The notes: generated by a model from the sequence alone, not told the origin. A stretch of DNA of 64,000 nucleotides from Ziziphus jujuba (GCF_031755915.1 NC_083382.1:2852001-2916000); one strand, 5' to 3'; shown: positions 49,365-62,524, counted from the first letter of the stretch. Made by a program: numbers and translations.

Positions 49365-49692
49365 GTGTATGATGCAATAATAGAGGCTTCAGGTTGAGGA
49401 AAAGCACTGAATCATAAAATACTAAAGGCTATGCATTGCTAGGGTGTTTTAGTAGCAATGAAATGAAAGATATATACATTAATGATGTTGTTCGCAAAGC
49501 CATGCTTCTAAAAAATGCAGCATCATAACTTGGGACGTATATATTAGACCACCAAATCACAATGGTGACACATGATGCCATTGTGGAAATAGCTAAAGAG
49601 AGAGGGCATTGTTGGGAGATATTGTCACACAGTTGCTATAGTAACATTAGAAATTGCAGAGGCAACAAGTTTGTTCGTTACATGGGTAGAAT
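49365..49692 (+). pseudogene. Decayed copy of the glycine-zipper exon
   Basis: This is homologous to exon 3 at 22741-23235, and its splice acceptor (TATGTAG) is preserved. It reads VYDAIIEASG, then a stop, then GKALNHK. Frameshifts and further stops follow. It ends at about 'FVT', just before the glycine zipper, and a copia-like LTR begins 25 bp further on. No exons 1 or 2 were seen upstream. Confidence 0.8.
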
Positions 49693-49716
49693 TTATTTTT
49701 AGATATATAAATATTT

Positions 49717-50551
49717 TGTGGACTTGACATAATCAATTTCTCACTTACAGGACCCATTTATGTTATTAATGGGATTGACTTGATTATTGATTTATGTAGT
49801 TGGCCCTTGGATACACACTTTCTGCAATAGTCCAGTTAACCCATTGGACTGGAGGACCCACTCTCTTTAGAGGTCCATTTGACTTACCTACATTTTTATT
49901 ATTATTATACTATTATTAAATTATTTTATTTTGGTGTGTTTAAAATTAATGGGTAAGTCATGTGACTTGCACATGACTTTAGTCTATAAAAGGCTGAAGT
50001 TTTATTGTTAGCGAAAGTGAGCAGATACATGCTGTATTTGTGATTAGGATTTTCAGAGATCAGTTTAAAAGTGATTTAAGAATAGTGTATTCATAGGCAC
50101 TACTATTACATCATTTTCTATTTTCCAGAATTATAGATTTAATTTTAATCAATAACTACGTTTGAAGGTTAATATCTTTACAAATAAATTATTAATATAG
50201 AATGAGATTTTATTATATATGTTTACGATCCTTAGATTCAATTAATTCCAACAATTGGTATTAGAGCTATGCATAATAAATTCTATTAATAAAATATGTT
50301 CTGTTCTGTTAATTATATTGACTGTGTGCATATACGTTTTCATATATATATATATATATATATGAAACCGGCTATTAATTTGTATATGGATTGTATGTGT
50401 TGTTAATTTTATATTTCCTTCCTTAATGCATCTTTAATGAATTTGTGAGATTATATGATATATTTTGTGAGTTATGTGAAACATATATACATGTTTGATT
50501 GTTATTTACATTAAAAAAAAAAATTATTTCTCTTAAATTCTTGACCTGGGT
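49717..50551 (+). mobile_element. Truncated copia-like retrotransposon (LTR plus start of interior)
   Basis: The LTR is 49717-50253, from TGTGGACTTG to CCAACA, with a TATAAAAGG promoter box at 49985-49993. A decayed primer site ATTGGTATTAGAGC (50254-50267) follows, as in Ty1/copia elements primed by initiator tRNA-Met. The remaining ~300 bp of interior is cut off by LTR-I. No coding domain remains. Confidence 0.5.
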
Positions 50552-51925
50552 TGTCAGGATCCATCCAAGATCTCTCATCGGAACTCTAGACAAGCGCTCA
50601 TCCCAAAGAAACCCTACCGGACCCTCCAATGAAAAATCTGATAGCATCTCCCCTAAGGGTTTGATTTACCACAAAATTTCCTACACAGAAAATACACTTC
50701 TAATAATATCCCCTTATTCCTCCCTCCTCACTACAATTTATTATTACAAGTTTGCAGCACTTCAAAATTAACAGGGAACCAGTGCAATATTAATTAAATA
50801 TATCCAATATAGTATACAAAGTATTTATAAAATTTCTAAGTGTGATAGTTATTACAATATGAATTAGAAAGAAATATTACAAGATAGGAAATAAAGAAAG
50901 AAAGACTTCTTGGACTTCCAGCAACGAATCAAAACTTGAGCTCACCCCGGATGATCAATATCTACTAATCTGGGTTTAAGGGAACGGATTTAAAAATATG
51001 AGATGCTAATCATTTCAGTGAGTGACCCTGTCTACGGTATAATAATAATAATACTAATAATAATCATAAGACACTTGATTAATTAATAATAAATAAGTAA
51101 ATAAATAATAAATAGTTAAAAATAATGTTTTCTCTTAAAACCCTCATAGTTCACTCAATTGAATATTTTCTCCTTTTAAAACATTTTCTCAAAACTTAAT
51201 AATTGTAAGCCCCAAGAATCAAGAAAAAATTAATTAAACAAATTGCAAATAAAATATAATAAATTAAAGATCTAAAATGTATAAAGAAAAATAAAAATAA
51301 TTTTAATAACAATTATTAAATTGTAAATAAAATATCATTAAAAAAATCAAACAAAATCACAATAAAATTTATATTAGAAATAATCAAGGAAATATTAAAA
51401 TTAATTTTAAACCTCATTTTGAATTAGATAGTGAAATACAATAAAATTCATGTTAAAATTTCAAATTTTAATAAATAATACCAACATGGTCAAATGAAAT
51501 TGTAAAACACCAATGTAAAATAGATATTAAAATCATGATAAAACGCATTGTACGCATCCATTTAAAATAATATTTTCAAATATGATAAAATACAATTTAA
51601 AGCATCAATTGAAATAATGTTGAAACACAATTAAACACATTTTAAAGATAAATAAGATCTTAAAACATTAATTTGAAATAAAAGGTAAAAATGCGAATAA
51701 AATCCATTTTAATTCATCAAACCTGTTAAAGTAATTAAAAATAATAAAATCATGGAGAAATGCATTTTTAAAACAGTAACCCAAATAAATGGTGAAAACA
51801 TAATTAAATACATTTTAATTTTAAATACTCTTTAAAACATTATTATTTTGGAAATCGTATCGAGAAACCACTTGATGTACCAAACTATATACTAGTGGCA
51901 TCCGACGGTACTCAGCATCCCAAGC
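50552..51925 (-). mobile_element. LTR-I: truncated LTR, minus strand
   Basis: On the plus strand it begins TGTCAGGATCC, the complement of an LTR end. It stops inside the 3' module, just after the 'gcatcccaag' phrase, where LTR-J begins. The 5' half is missing. Confidence 0.8.
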
Positions 51926-54455
51926 TATAATACCTCGTCTCGAAATACACTGGAAATTTCTCAAATTTGATCGAGGTTGACCGAGAAGGGGTCAAATGTT
52001 GACTTTTTGCTTCCGGTGGAATTTTAAGTTGACCAAAGTACTGCTGCAAAGTACGCATTGTCACGAGTTCATAGATTAGTAGCACGTCGAAAACAGAGCT
52101 ACGGTTTGAAAGTTATGAACAAAAACAAGTTGAGGTCCAAATTGTCCAAGGATGTCAGAGTTGCTTTTTTATTTTTGGGGATATGAGCTTTGACTTATAT
52201 ACAAATGTGAAGTACTCATTGATACGAGTTCGTAGACTAACGACACACCTGATTTGGATATTTCGTTAAAAAATTATGGATTTATAAAATTTTTCAAATA
52301 TAATATTATTTTAATATTATTTTTAAAAATATGAATAATTGTGCCATATGTCACCAAGTCGGATGCACCATGTGTAATATTTTAGAAGTGACACATGTCA
52401 GCAATAAAAAAGTACTATATTATATTATTTTGTCTTTATTTTATATATTATTATTTTATTATTTTAATATTTATTTATTTATTCTTTTACTTTTTGTCTT
52501 TTTCCTTTCTTTCCTTCCCTTTCCCCACGTGGGAAAAATACTTTTCTTTTCTTTTCTTTTCCTTTCTTTCCCTTCTCCTTCTTCTTCCCCGAGCCCGAAA
52601 ACACCAGTAAAACACACAGAGTGACTTCTTTCTCTCTCTCTCTCTCTCCTTTGACTCTCTCCCCCTCTTTCTTTGATCGGTCATTTTGGCAGGGTTTCAA
52701 TGGCTGGAAGGCAACACGTGCTGGTGGGCTTGAGAGCCCATGATCAGGCGACGTCCGCGGCCAATTTTCAGGCCATTTGGCTGGCGGACGCGCCGGGATC
52801 GGCCGTCCAAAGCCGGCGACCCGTGGTCCTCCAGCTGATCCCTTTTTCGATGGTTTCCGACCGTGAGACTGGTCCACTCCACTATTGTTCGACCCCCTGG
52901 TTCCAAAAATGACTTCCATTTGCCCAAATTCCAAGCCGTTTGTGAGATACATGGAGTGGGGTGTTTGGCCGAAACTTTCCGTTCATTTTTCGGCCACCAC
53001 CGATGAAATTGAGGTCAATGGAGGTCGGTAATATGATCCTCGTCTCACTAGCTTTCTATAGACAACTTATTTATGAATTTTGGATACCGTTTGCGTTAGC
53101 CCCCAGATATCGGGTATTATTTATCCGAATAAAATATTAATTTATTTAACCCTGTGTAATATTGTTGTTCTAAGAGCACGTGTAAGCCGTAAAATTGATT
53201 TTATGGAGGATCTTGGTTGGATTGCGTGCTGAGGTGAGTGACCCACCTTCAAAATTATTTTGGGTTGGTAAATTGTATATATTTTGTGTTGATTATATAT
53301 TTGGAAATTTTATTCCATGTGTTAATTGTTTAGTAAATTTCTAATTGAAATTTTATGCCAAAATTGAAGGAAATTAAATTATTTGTGTATTATGAATATT
53401 TTGGGTTTTAAGAATTTTTTTGAATTTGAAGTTTAATTTAATAATTATTGGATTTTGTTATTGGAATATTTTATAATTAGATATTTGAAAAATATGTTTT
53501 ATGTATTTGATATTAACAGAATTTCCATCTAAATTATATTGCCAATGCATGTTGTTTTAATATATGTTTGGGCGCCAAAAATATATTTGGAAATTAAAAG
53601 AAATTGTGATTTCAAATTCCTTTTATAATTGTTATGTTTATCAGGTGATTTAATTATATTTTGAAATTTGAGGAATTGAAAGAATATTTATTTTAAATTA
53701 TTGTTGATTTCATTGATGGATTTGAAATTAATGAAATTTATATTCATGGATTTATGCTGGTGATACTAAAGAAAAATATGGGATTGTGAGTTTGAAAAAT
53801 GGTATGATTCTCACGGTGAGTTTTGGAAAAATTATTATATTTTTAAAATAATATGGTTATTTGTTTTAGACGCACTCGTATAGTACTGGTGTTCTGTACT
53901 ATATATGTGGATGAGCGCGCAAGTTATAATGTCTCCCGTGAGTTGCCATTGGACCGAGGGTAGGCAAGTTTGATATTGGCCATAAGCCGCCCCCCTCCAT
54001 GGTCGGGTTGACGGTTTAAGCAGCAGCACTGTCGGGATGCCGAAGCGACCATATGCAAGTTTCTCTCTTTAACCTCCCGCCGGATGGTTCTCGGGACGCT
54101 GGGTATTGTAGGGCATCACTGGTATATAGTGTAGTGCATCAAGTATTATTTTTCAGATATAAATTTCAAATTTTAAAGTTTTGAAGCAACATTTAAATTA
54201 ATGTATTTAATTTGATTTATCACCTATTTCGAATTAGTATTTTCTAAAATGTATTTATTCATATTTTATATCATTTATTTTAAATTAATGTTTTTAAAAT
54301 GCATCTTGCCATAAAAATATTATATAGATTGGTTGAATATTTCAAAATGACTATTATAATATTTTTCTACCACTTATTTTATATGATTATTTGTAATTAT
54401 TTAAATTATATTTTTGATACTGTTTATTTTGATTTATTAAATCAAATTTTGATAT
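51926..54455 (+). mobile_element. LTR-J: diverged LTR truncated at its 3' end
   Basis: It starts TATAATACCTCGTCTCG, a mutated form of TGTAACACCCCGTCCCG. It has the pyrimidine/CCCCACGTGGG 5' module (about 52490-52545) and the 'gccattgg' 3' module (53943). It can be followed against LTR-K to about 54455, after which the family sequence stops. It abuts LTR-I in inverted orientation. Confidence 0.75.
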
Positions 54456-55952
54456 CCATGTTTGAAATGGAGGGACTGAATTGGATTAAACACGAACTAT
54501 TGAAGTTTAGTCCGATCATTTTAGGTTAAATTCAAAACAGCTCATTTATGGTCTTCCTTTAGCACGACTAAATTTTCTACCCCCCTTGCATTTTGTATTC
54601 AATTATCAACAATTCCTTTCGACCTTATTATTATTGTTATTATTATTATTTTTGCCCAGATTTCTTTGGGTTTGGTTTCTTCTTCACAGGCCACAATCAT
54701 CTTGCCGTAAACGCTGATGTCTTACAGCAAAGACTGGTAGCAAACTTCACCACCTTTCGCTGCCGGCAACTATTGAGATTGCAGATAGAGGAATCTTGTG
54801 CCACCTTGTCTCTTATGAAATGGCTGATTATCTTATCATTGATGGTGGTTGCGATGGTTCTGTAAGGAAATTATATCCTAACCGAAAAGTCAAAAATCGA
54901 AAAGTTTTAAATGCATATAAGATTGAAATAAAATTGTTGCACCCACTTTGTTAAAAACTGATGCCAAAGAGCGTATAGAGTTGACAAAGATGAAACCTTC
55001 TAAAATCCCGTAAAGAGGAAATAAAACTTGGTTAAGAACTTCAAAAAGAAAAAATATAAAAATAAAAGGGTTTGTAAGTAATTTTGCATAGAAATGTAAT
55101 ATGAGTAAAAATTTTGGGTGCAAAAACATGCACTTGAGGTTAAATGGGTTCGATTTATACTAGTTCGATATAGTTGGGTCTAGTTCTCCATTTCATACGG
55201 GCCTCCAAAATCTGGGTTTATAGGGCCACCTTGCCGTTGTGGGCCTATCAGTTGTGATTAGACTCGTGAAAGAATATACTTTACATATTTAATAAAAGTT
55301 TATAGGTTATCATCATCATCATTATAAAATTGATAGAATTAGTTGGCTGGCTGTTTAGTTCATCTTGACTTTGTTTAAATTAAGTGGACTCGGTTTCTGT
55401 TGTTAAAGTATTAGTTTATCTCTTTGGATTTTGTGGGTCTTTGTCCCATTTTAAGTCTTTGTTAAAAGATTGTAAACGAAAATTTGTATAATGGCCTTTT
55501 ACAAAGGAAATAAACCTTTAATTTTATTTATTTATTTATTTTTCTGTGTATTGAATCTATTTATATTGATTTTAAATTTTTATTTTCATATTTTAATTAG
55601 AGATATTTTTATTTTTGGAAATTTTGCTTTTTTATTATATTTATTAATTATTCAAAAAATGTATTAATGAGGGCTTTTGGTTAATTAAATTTCAGACTTT
55701 AATGATCTCTTTATTGAAGTTTTTCCTACTCTTGGAAATTAATATACAAGGATTTGATTCTGTATCATTGTTTGTTGTTTTAGCGTTGCGCTCATTATTC
55801 TTATAGTTTTTTCAAATTTGACTGATAATTGTTATTTTCCTCCCAAAAAAAAAAAAATCCAATAAAAATCTCCAAAATCCACAACTTGGCCAATCATACT
55901 CGGATATCAAATCAACCCAATTTATTAATTTTGTATTAATTATACTCATATA
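54456..55952. other. Non-LTR segment with a duplicated block
   Basis: The segment 54815-55313 is homologous to 60140-60608. In the first copy a frame open from about 54738 reads LPATIEIADRGILCHLVSYE and then DYLIIDGGCD and KLYPNRKV, ending at a stop near 54951. The second copy keeps the same frame and stop. No family was recognised, though the 'LYP..KV' phrase recalls the JIP N-terminus. From 55314 to 55952 I see no feature. Confidence 0.4.
54815..55313. repeat. Duplicated block, copy 1
   Basis: It shares with 60140-60608 the phrases CTTATCATTGATGGTGGTTG, AAATTATATCCTAACCG, TTTTAAATGCATATAAGATT, and TATAGGGCCACCTTGC. The end of the block resembles the repeat at 32500-32600. Confidence 0.75.
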
Positions 55953-58900
55953 TGTCAAGATCCATTCAAGATCTCTCACTGGAATCCTAGACAAATCCTA
56001 ATTCCAGAGAAACTCTACCGGACCTTCCAATGGAAAATCCTGCAGAATCTTCCCTAAGGCTTGGACTTACCACAAATTTCCTGCACTGAAAACACACTTC
56101 TATATACACTACCTTATTCTTCATACATTACTACAATTTAATTCCACAAATTTGCAGCACTTCAAATGAATAATAGGAAATCAGTGCATAATTAATAAAT
56201 AAATGTCCAAGATAGTATACAGAGCTTCATAGAGTACAATTAAGTATGAAAGTTATACAACAAGGATGAAAGAAATATTACAATAGAAATAAATGAAAAT
56301 AAAGAGAACTCCTCGAAATATGACAGCAACGAAGATTAAGCTCGCTCCGGACGAACGTCTACCAATCCTTGTACCTAGGGAAACGAAATTTAAAAATATG
56401 ATATGCTAATCATCTTAGTGAGTAACCCCATCTACTATACAATTATAATAGTAATAATAATTATAGTACATTTGATTAATTAAGAATAAATAAGTAAATA
56501 AATAATAATTAATTGAAAATAATATTTTCTCTCAAAACCCTCACCATTCACTCCGTTGGAAAGGTTCCCTTTTTAAAATATTTTCCTAAAACCCAATATT
56601 TTATGCCCAAAAGATCAAAGAATAATTAATTTAATAAATAATTAAATAATCCAAATACGAATAAAATATAATGAAATATAATAAAATAAATTTAGAATAC
56701 TTGCATTAAAGAAATATAACATAAAAGAGAAATTCAATATATAATTCGTAAAATTTGATTTAATAAACTAAAATAAACAGTTTCAAAAATATAACTTAAA
56801 TAATTACAAACAATCATGTAAAATAAGTGGTAAAAGATTATAATATTCATTTTGAAATATTCAACCAATCTATATAAGTGAAATATTCAACCAATCTATT
56901 TTAAAAAATATTAATTTAAAATAAGTGACATAAAATATGAATAAATATATTTTAGAAAATACTAATTGGAAACAGGTGATAAAACAAATTAAATTCATTT
57001 AATTTAAATACTGTTTTAAAACTTTAAGATTTGAAATTTATATTTGAAAAATAATACTTGACGCACCACACTATATACCAGTGATGTCCTACGTTACCCA
57101 GTCACGAGCACCGTCCGGCGGGAGGTTAAAGAGAAAAACTTGCATATGGTCACTTTGGCGTCCCGACAGCGCCGCTGCTTAAACCGTCATCCCGACCATG
57201 GAGGGGGTGGCTTATGGCCAATATCAAACTTGTCTACCCTCGATCCAATGGCAACTCACGGGAGACATTATAACTTGCACACTTATCCACATACACAGTA
57301 CAGAACACCAGTACTGTATGAGTGCGTCTAAAACAAATAACCATATTATTTTTTAAAAAATAATAATTTTTGCAAACTCACCGTGGGAATTATGCCATTT
57401 TTCAAATTCACAATCCCACATTTTTTTCTTTAATTCTTAACATAAATCCATTACTTTAAAATTTATCAATTTCAAATCCATCCATTTAAATATAATAATT
57501 TTCAACACCATGAAAACCTGATCCATAAATAATCAAATGTATAAATACGGATTTTGAACTCAATGCTTTAATACAATTATTTTTCTCAAAATCTTAAAAT
57601 CAATTTATGTCAAAATCACATAAATTTCACATTTTTTTAAATCCATATCAGTCCATTTATTATACGCAATAAATTTCATAATATAAATTTAACAATAATC
57701 GATCATAATTTAAATCCATAACTTCTTTAAAATCAAATATATGATTTCCATGCAATATATGCTTAAATCAATAAACTTTTGGCATCATAAATTCAAAAAT
57801 AAATTTAATAACAATTTAAAACATAATTTATTTAAAAACCCAAAATATAATTTTTGATGCATTACATGCACTAAGTCAACATAAATCATCATCATAAGCT
57901 CAAATAACAATTTCTTAAATATTAAACATATATAGCACATTTTTCATAAATTCAATTAGCACCATATATATATATATATATATATTTTTTTTTTTTTCAC
58001 AATCCCAAAATATAGTTCGATGACAATATATATATTAATCAATCATAATTTGATATTATAAATTTTAAATATCAATTCCTTTCAATATCAAACTCATTTA
58101 TTTTCCATAATTTCAAATAACACCAAATATATATTTTTAATAGTCCCCAAAATAGTTTTGAAGGTGGGTCACTCACCTCGAGCACGCAATTAACCCAAAA
58201 TCCTCCATGGGATCAATTCCACAATGTACACGTGCTCCTAGAACAACAATATTATACAACTCAAATAAATTAATATTTTATTGGGATAAATAACATCCAG
58301 TACCGGGGGGTTTAACACAAACGTTAACCAAAATTTGTGAGTAATATACCGAAATGAAGCTTATAGAACGAAGATCGCATTACCGGCCTCCGTTGACCCC
58401 AATTCCGCCGATGGTGGTCAGAATTTGCCCGGGAAGTACCGACCGAACTTTACCTTCTCATAACTCGCAAACCACTTTAAATTTAAACAATTGGAGACCA
58501 TATTTGAACTCAGAAGACCCAAAATAGGGGGAAAGGGGTGGAAGATGGGACTGCACTGGTCGGAAACAGCGAGAAGCGCCAGAAAACTCAAACCCATCGC
58601 CGCCGACTTCACTGGCCCGATTTGGATGTGTCCGGCGGCGTTTGGCCTGGAAAATTGGAGGTTGGCATCACCGGGGAATGGGCTCCTTCCCTGGCCGGCG
58701 CGTGTGGCCGTTCGGTGACTGGAAATTGAGAAACGGCAAGGACCCGAGAGGAGGAAAAGGAAAGGAAAAGAAAGAAGAAGAAAGAAGAAGAAAGAAAGGT
58801 TCGGGGGGGGCTGAGGGGTGTTTTTCCCATGTGGGGGGAGGAAAAAAAGAAAAGAAAAGAAAAGAAAAAGAAAGAAAAAGAAAATAAAAGAAAATAATTA

Positions 58901-59457
58901 AATAATATTAAAATAATATTATTATATAGAATAATAATAAAATATTATGATATTTAATCATGGTTGACATGTGGCATCTCACGGTTGTAACACATGGCAC
59001 CCTTTATTAAGTCACATGTGACATATTGTTCACATATTAAAAAATAATATTAAAATAATATTGTATTTGAAAAACTCTACAGGTCCATAACTTTCAAACC
59101 ACATATCCAAATCGGACGTACCACTAGTCTATGAACTCGTATAAATGAGTACTTCATAACCATGCATGAGTTAAAGCTCAACTTTGCATGAACAAAAGTC
59201 AACTTCGGCACCCCTTGGATAGTTTAGACCTCAACTTATTTTGCTCATAACTTTCAATCTGTAGCTCCGTTTTCAACGTGCTACTAGTCTATGGACTCGT
59301 GACAACGTGTACTTTTTAACAGTACCTGGGTCAATGTGAAATTCCATCAGGAGCAAAAAATCAACATTTGACCCCTTTTCGATCAACGACGGTCAAACCC
59401 GATCAACCTTGGTAAAATTTTTGAAATTTCTGATGTACTTCGGGACGGGGTGTTACA
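55953..59457 (-). mobile_element. LTR-K: solo LTR, minus strand
   Basis: On the plus strand it starts TGTCAAGATCC and ends GGGGTGTTACA (about 3.5 kb). The flanks are ATATA before it and TATAG after it. A duplication ATATA results if the last A is shared with the LTR. It has the pyrimidine-type 5' module and the 'gccattgg' 3' module. A (TA)n/(T)n run lies at 57964-57998. Confidence 0.87.
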
Positions 59458-60139
59458 TATAGCTGGATTATTTTAGTTCTTTTGATTTAGGCACATCTAA
59501 ATTAATGTATGTAGTGGATATGTTTTGAGGTCGGCAGCTAGCTCTTGAGTTGTTTAAACCTGACGTATTTTTTGTTTTATTGTGAAAGAAAAACAAGAAA
59601 AAAGAAAAGAAAAGAGAGAGAGAGAGAGATGGATGTCGTTTTTGTTTTTAAAATAGTTGATAGGTCTTGCTCCCTTTATTGTTTTAAGAAAAAAATCAGA
59701 GTTCACGTTACTTGTAAACAAAAATTAATTCAGTAGCTTAGCATTTTATAAAGAAAATTAATATTAGTTGATTCTTCTCTCTCTAGTTATGTAGGAATAA
59801 AAAAGTCAATTATATTGATTGCAATTAATTTATTTTCATATTTAATTTGAGAATGGTTTTATTCTTGATGTTTTATTAATTTTGGAATTTTCATTTGCGT
59901 TTGCGTTGCCTCGCTAGCTACTTACGTGAGATAGGGCATCTTTGTTGATAATAATTCCTATATTAGTTTATAGGTAGGCAGATATGTATTATTTTTGTTA
60001 TTTAATTGCTGTAGTTAATCGTTTCTCACAATTCATCTTCATAAAAGTATTTCGAATGATATTGTCTATTATTAGATTTTATTTTTTTAAGTTAAATCAG
60101 AAAATAGATAATCATTTAAACAAATATATATCTTCAATA

Positions 60140-60608
60140 AAGAATGGTTGATTGTCTTATCATTGATGGTGGTTGCGATAGTTCGTTAAAGAAATTATAT
60201 CCTAACCGTAAAGTTTTAAATGCATATAAGATTGAAGTAGAACTGTTGCACCCACTTTGTTAAAAACTGATGCCAAAGAGTGTATATAGTTGACCAAGAT
60301 GAAACCTTTAAAAATCCCGTAAAGGGAAAAGAAAAATTGGTTAAAAATTTCAAAAAGAAAAAATATAAAATGTAGTTTTCAAGAACATAGAAATACAGAA
60401 ATGTAGTATGGGTAGAAATTTTGGGTGCAAAAAGATGCACTGGCAAATTAAATGGGCGTGATTTTGAAGAGTTCGATATGGTAAGGTCTAGTTCTTCATT
60501 TCATACCGGCCTTCAAAGTCTGGGTTTATAGGGCCACCTTGCAGTTCTGGGCCTATTAGTTGGGCTTAGACTAGTGAAATAATATACTTTATATATTTAA
60601 CAAAAGTT
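60140..60608. repeat. Duplicated block, copy 2
   Basis: It is homologous to 54815-55313. The frame MVDCLIIDGGCDSSLKKLYP continues to a stop near 60262, at the same site as in copy 1. Copy 1 has a 12-bp in-frame expansion relative to this copy. Confidence 0.75.
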
Positions 60609-60627
60609 CTCAATTATTATATTATAC

Positions 60628-60639
<12 letters not shown>

Positions 60640-60664
<25 letters not shown>

Positions 60665-60806
60665 GTGCATGTTCTCAATTATATATGCTTGACATTCTAT
60701 TTCTTAATGCAGCAGTAAGAATAAAACAAGATAATAAAGTTTGTATCGGTTTCACAATATCAAACATTTAATGAGTTATAAGAAAGAAATAAAAAAAACA
60801 TTACTT

Positions 60807-60843
<37 letters not shown>

Positions 60844-60845
60844 AC
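60640..60845. repeat. Compound (TA)n and (GT)n microsatellites
   Basis: TA runs lie at about 60642-60662 and 60808-60828. The second passes directly into a (GT)n run ending near 60843. Confidence 0.9.
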
Positions 60846-61627
60846 ATATGGATATATCGATATATATACATACAATTTTGATTCAGTTAAAATATTTCAA
60901 TTTTATAAAATTAAAATGTAGTTCAAATCAGTCAAGTCAAGGTAAATAAATCATTTTCATTTTTAACTTGATTTTTTTGTACTGTATCCTTTTTGGATAT
61001 TTATTCTATAGATAAATCTATACATAAATATAGTTTGGCTATAATAGGCTACAACCCATCCATGACTGTTTGATTCGCTTCATTGCACACATTAGATGGT
61101 CATGAATGGCTATCGTCCATGAAGTGGTGTATGACTTGGCCCATAGTAGAAATCTTATACATATACAATATATATACAATTAGGTTGATCGAGCTATGAG
61201 GACTTCTCAACGTGCATAACATTGACCAATAATAGAAAAAGATAAGATGATTAAGCTACGTTGCTATTGCCTTGTGGTGTAAGGTCCATTATAGCCTCGA
61301 AAGGTTATATACTATTATATTGTGTGGTCCAGGATCTCTAATTTAATATTTATGATAATATAAGGAAGCATTTCATTTTTTCATTTACTAAAAAAAAATA
61401 AATAAATAAATTAAGATAACGAAGCTTATGGTTCCCACATCAAAATTAATAATTAACTCCCTCAAATTTAAATAAAACATATAACTTAGTAATTTGCTTT
61501 ATAAAGCTTTATTTAGTAATCACCAAAGTACATTAAAAAGAGATAAAAACAACACATGGACAAGTAAGCTAGTCCCATATATGGGTATGGAAGCAAGGAA
61601 TTTGTCCTTATTACATAAAAGACGTTA

Positions 61628-61633
61628 TTTATT
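61628..61633 (-). terminator. Candidate poly(A) signal of JIP gene 2
   Basis: The minus strand reads AATAAA about 43 bp beyond the stop codon. A second AATAAA lies at about 61509-61514. Confidence 0.4.
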
Positions 61634-61675
61634 CTTCGCAGTACATGCATGCGAGTAAGAATAATATTGTCCATT

Positions 61676-62397
61676 TTATTTTTTAGTAGTGACACCTTCC
61701 AGGGACATTATTCCAACGTATTCAGGAGAAGTGCCTTCCCCAATTGTCACAATTGAATAGCATCCATTCCAAGTGTCTTCATGTTTGGTGGATTGGCTTT
61801 CCAACAATCCTTTGATGTAGTCCCAGTGATCAGTCTCATAATGACGACCTTCACGGATTTCAGTATAAGCCTATAAAAATAAACAAACAATTAGAAAAAA
61901 AAAAATGATATTACAAATAATGAAATTACATTAGCAGGCTAATACTATATACTTACATGATTATCACCAATATAAGGAATGCCCCAAGAGAGCATCCAGT
62001 CACAGAGAGTACCATCGTTGTTGTAGCCGCGGTAGACAACGGCGGCTTCCGAACCAGCAAACCAAGAAGGGTGGACATGGAGAAAAGCACCCCACTGCCC
62101 ATTTTGAATCTTGGCGGGGTATGGAGACTCATAGACATGGCCGTGCCAGTCGTTCTTGCCGGAATACGTTAAGGTATTTCCGGTAGCATTGAAAATCATG
62201 CAAAGTGCAGAGATTCCATTGCCATACCTTTCCTTGAGGTTTTTCACAAAGTTTTTCGCATTTTGATCCCTTCCGTTGGTGCTGATGTTACGGAAAGCCA
62301 CATCAGCTCTGAGTTTGGGTGTTATTTCGGTGACGTTTGGATACAGTATTTTTACATCGTCATCAGTAATGGGATTTCCAAACACATTGCCTGCCAT
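61676..62397 (-). CDS. 23 kDa jasmonate-induced protein-like (JIP gene 2)
   Basis: This two-exon gene encodes 211 residues. Exon 1 is 62397-61957, the intron 61956-61871 (GTAAGT...TAG, 86 nt) and exon 2 61870-61676, joined in phase 0 at the same site as in gene 1. Family segments are MAGNVFGNP, RYGNGIS, NATGNTLTYSG, DWHGHVYESPYP, QNGQWGAFLHVHPSWFAGS, CDWMLSWGIPYIGDN and, in exon 2, TEIREGRHYE and IGEGTSPEYVG. There is no signal peptide or membrane segment, so it is probably cytosolic. The ATG at 62397 is preceded by a run of 16 A residues in the leader and has G at +4. The frame stays open further upstream, but only from a TTG codon, so that extension is rejected. The intron is shorter than gene 1's (86 against 207 nt). 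The gene is on the same strand as gene 1, about 33 kb away, and the DNA between them is mostly LTR insertions and relics. Confidence 0.9.
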
Positions 62398-62516
62398 TTT
62401 TTTTTTTTTTTTTAAAGTGCAAAGCAAATTAACCGATCTGAAAAGTAGCAAGAAAGCTAGGCTGGCAGGAAAGTTTTATTAGGTGGTGGATGATTTTGCA
62501 CTGCTTATGGAACGCA

Positions 62517-62524
62517 TATTTATA
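62517..62524 (-). promoter_or_regulatory. TATA box of JIP gene 2
   Basis: The minus strand reads TATAAATA about 120 bp upstream of the start codon, a canonical plant TATA box. Confidence 0.7.

Larger units (their letters stand above)
59458..61627. other. Intergenic DNA between LTR-K and JIP gene 2
   Basis: It contains a (GA)n run near 59611-59629, the duplicated block 60140-60608 and microsatellites at 60640-60845. No gene was recognised. Confidence 0.5.

Noticed and set aside
62398..62451. N-terminal extension of JIP gene 2
   Set aside because: The upstream start would be a TTG codon and the extension is mostly poly-lysine from an A-run. The ATG at 62397 aligns with gene 1.
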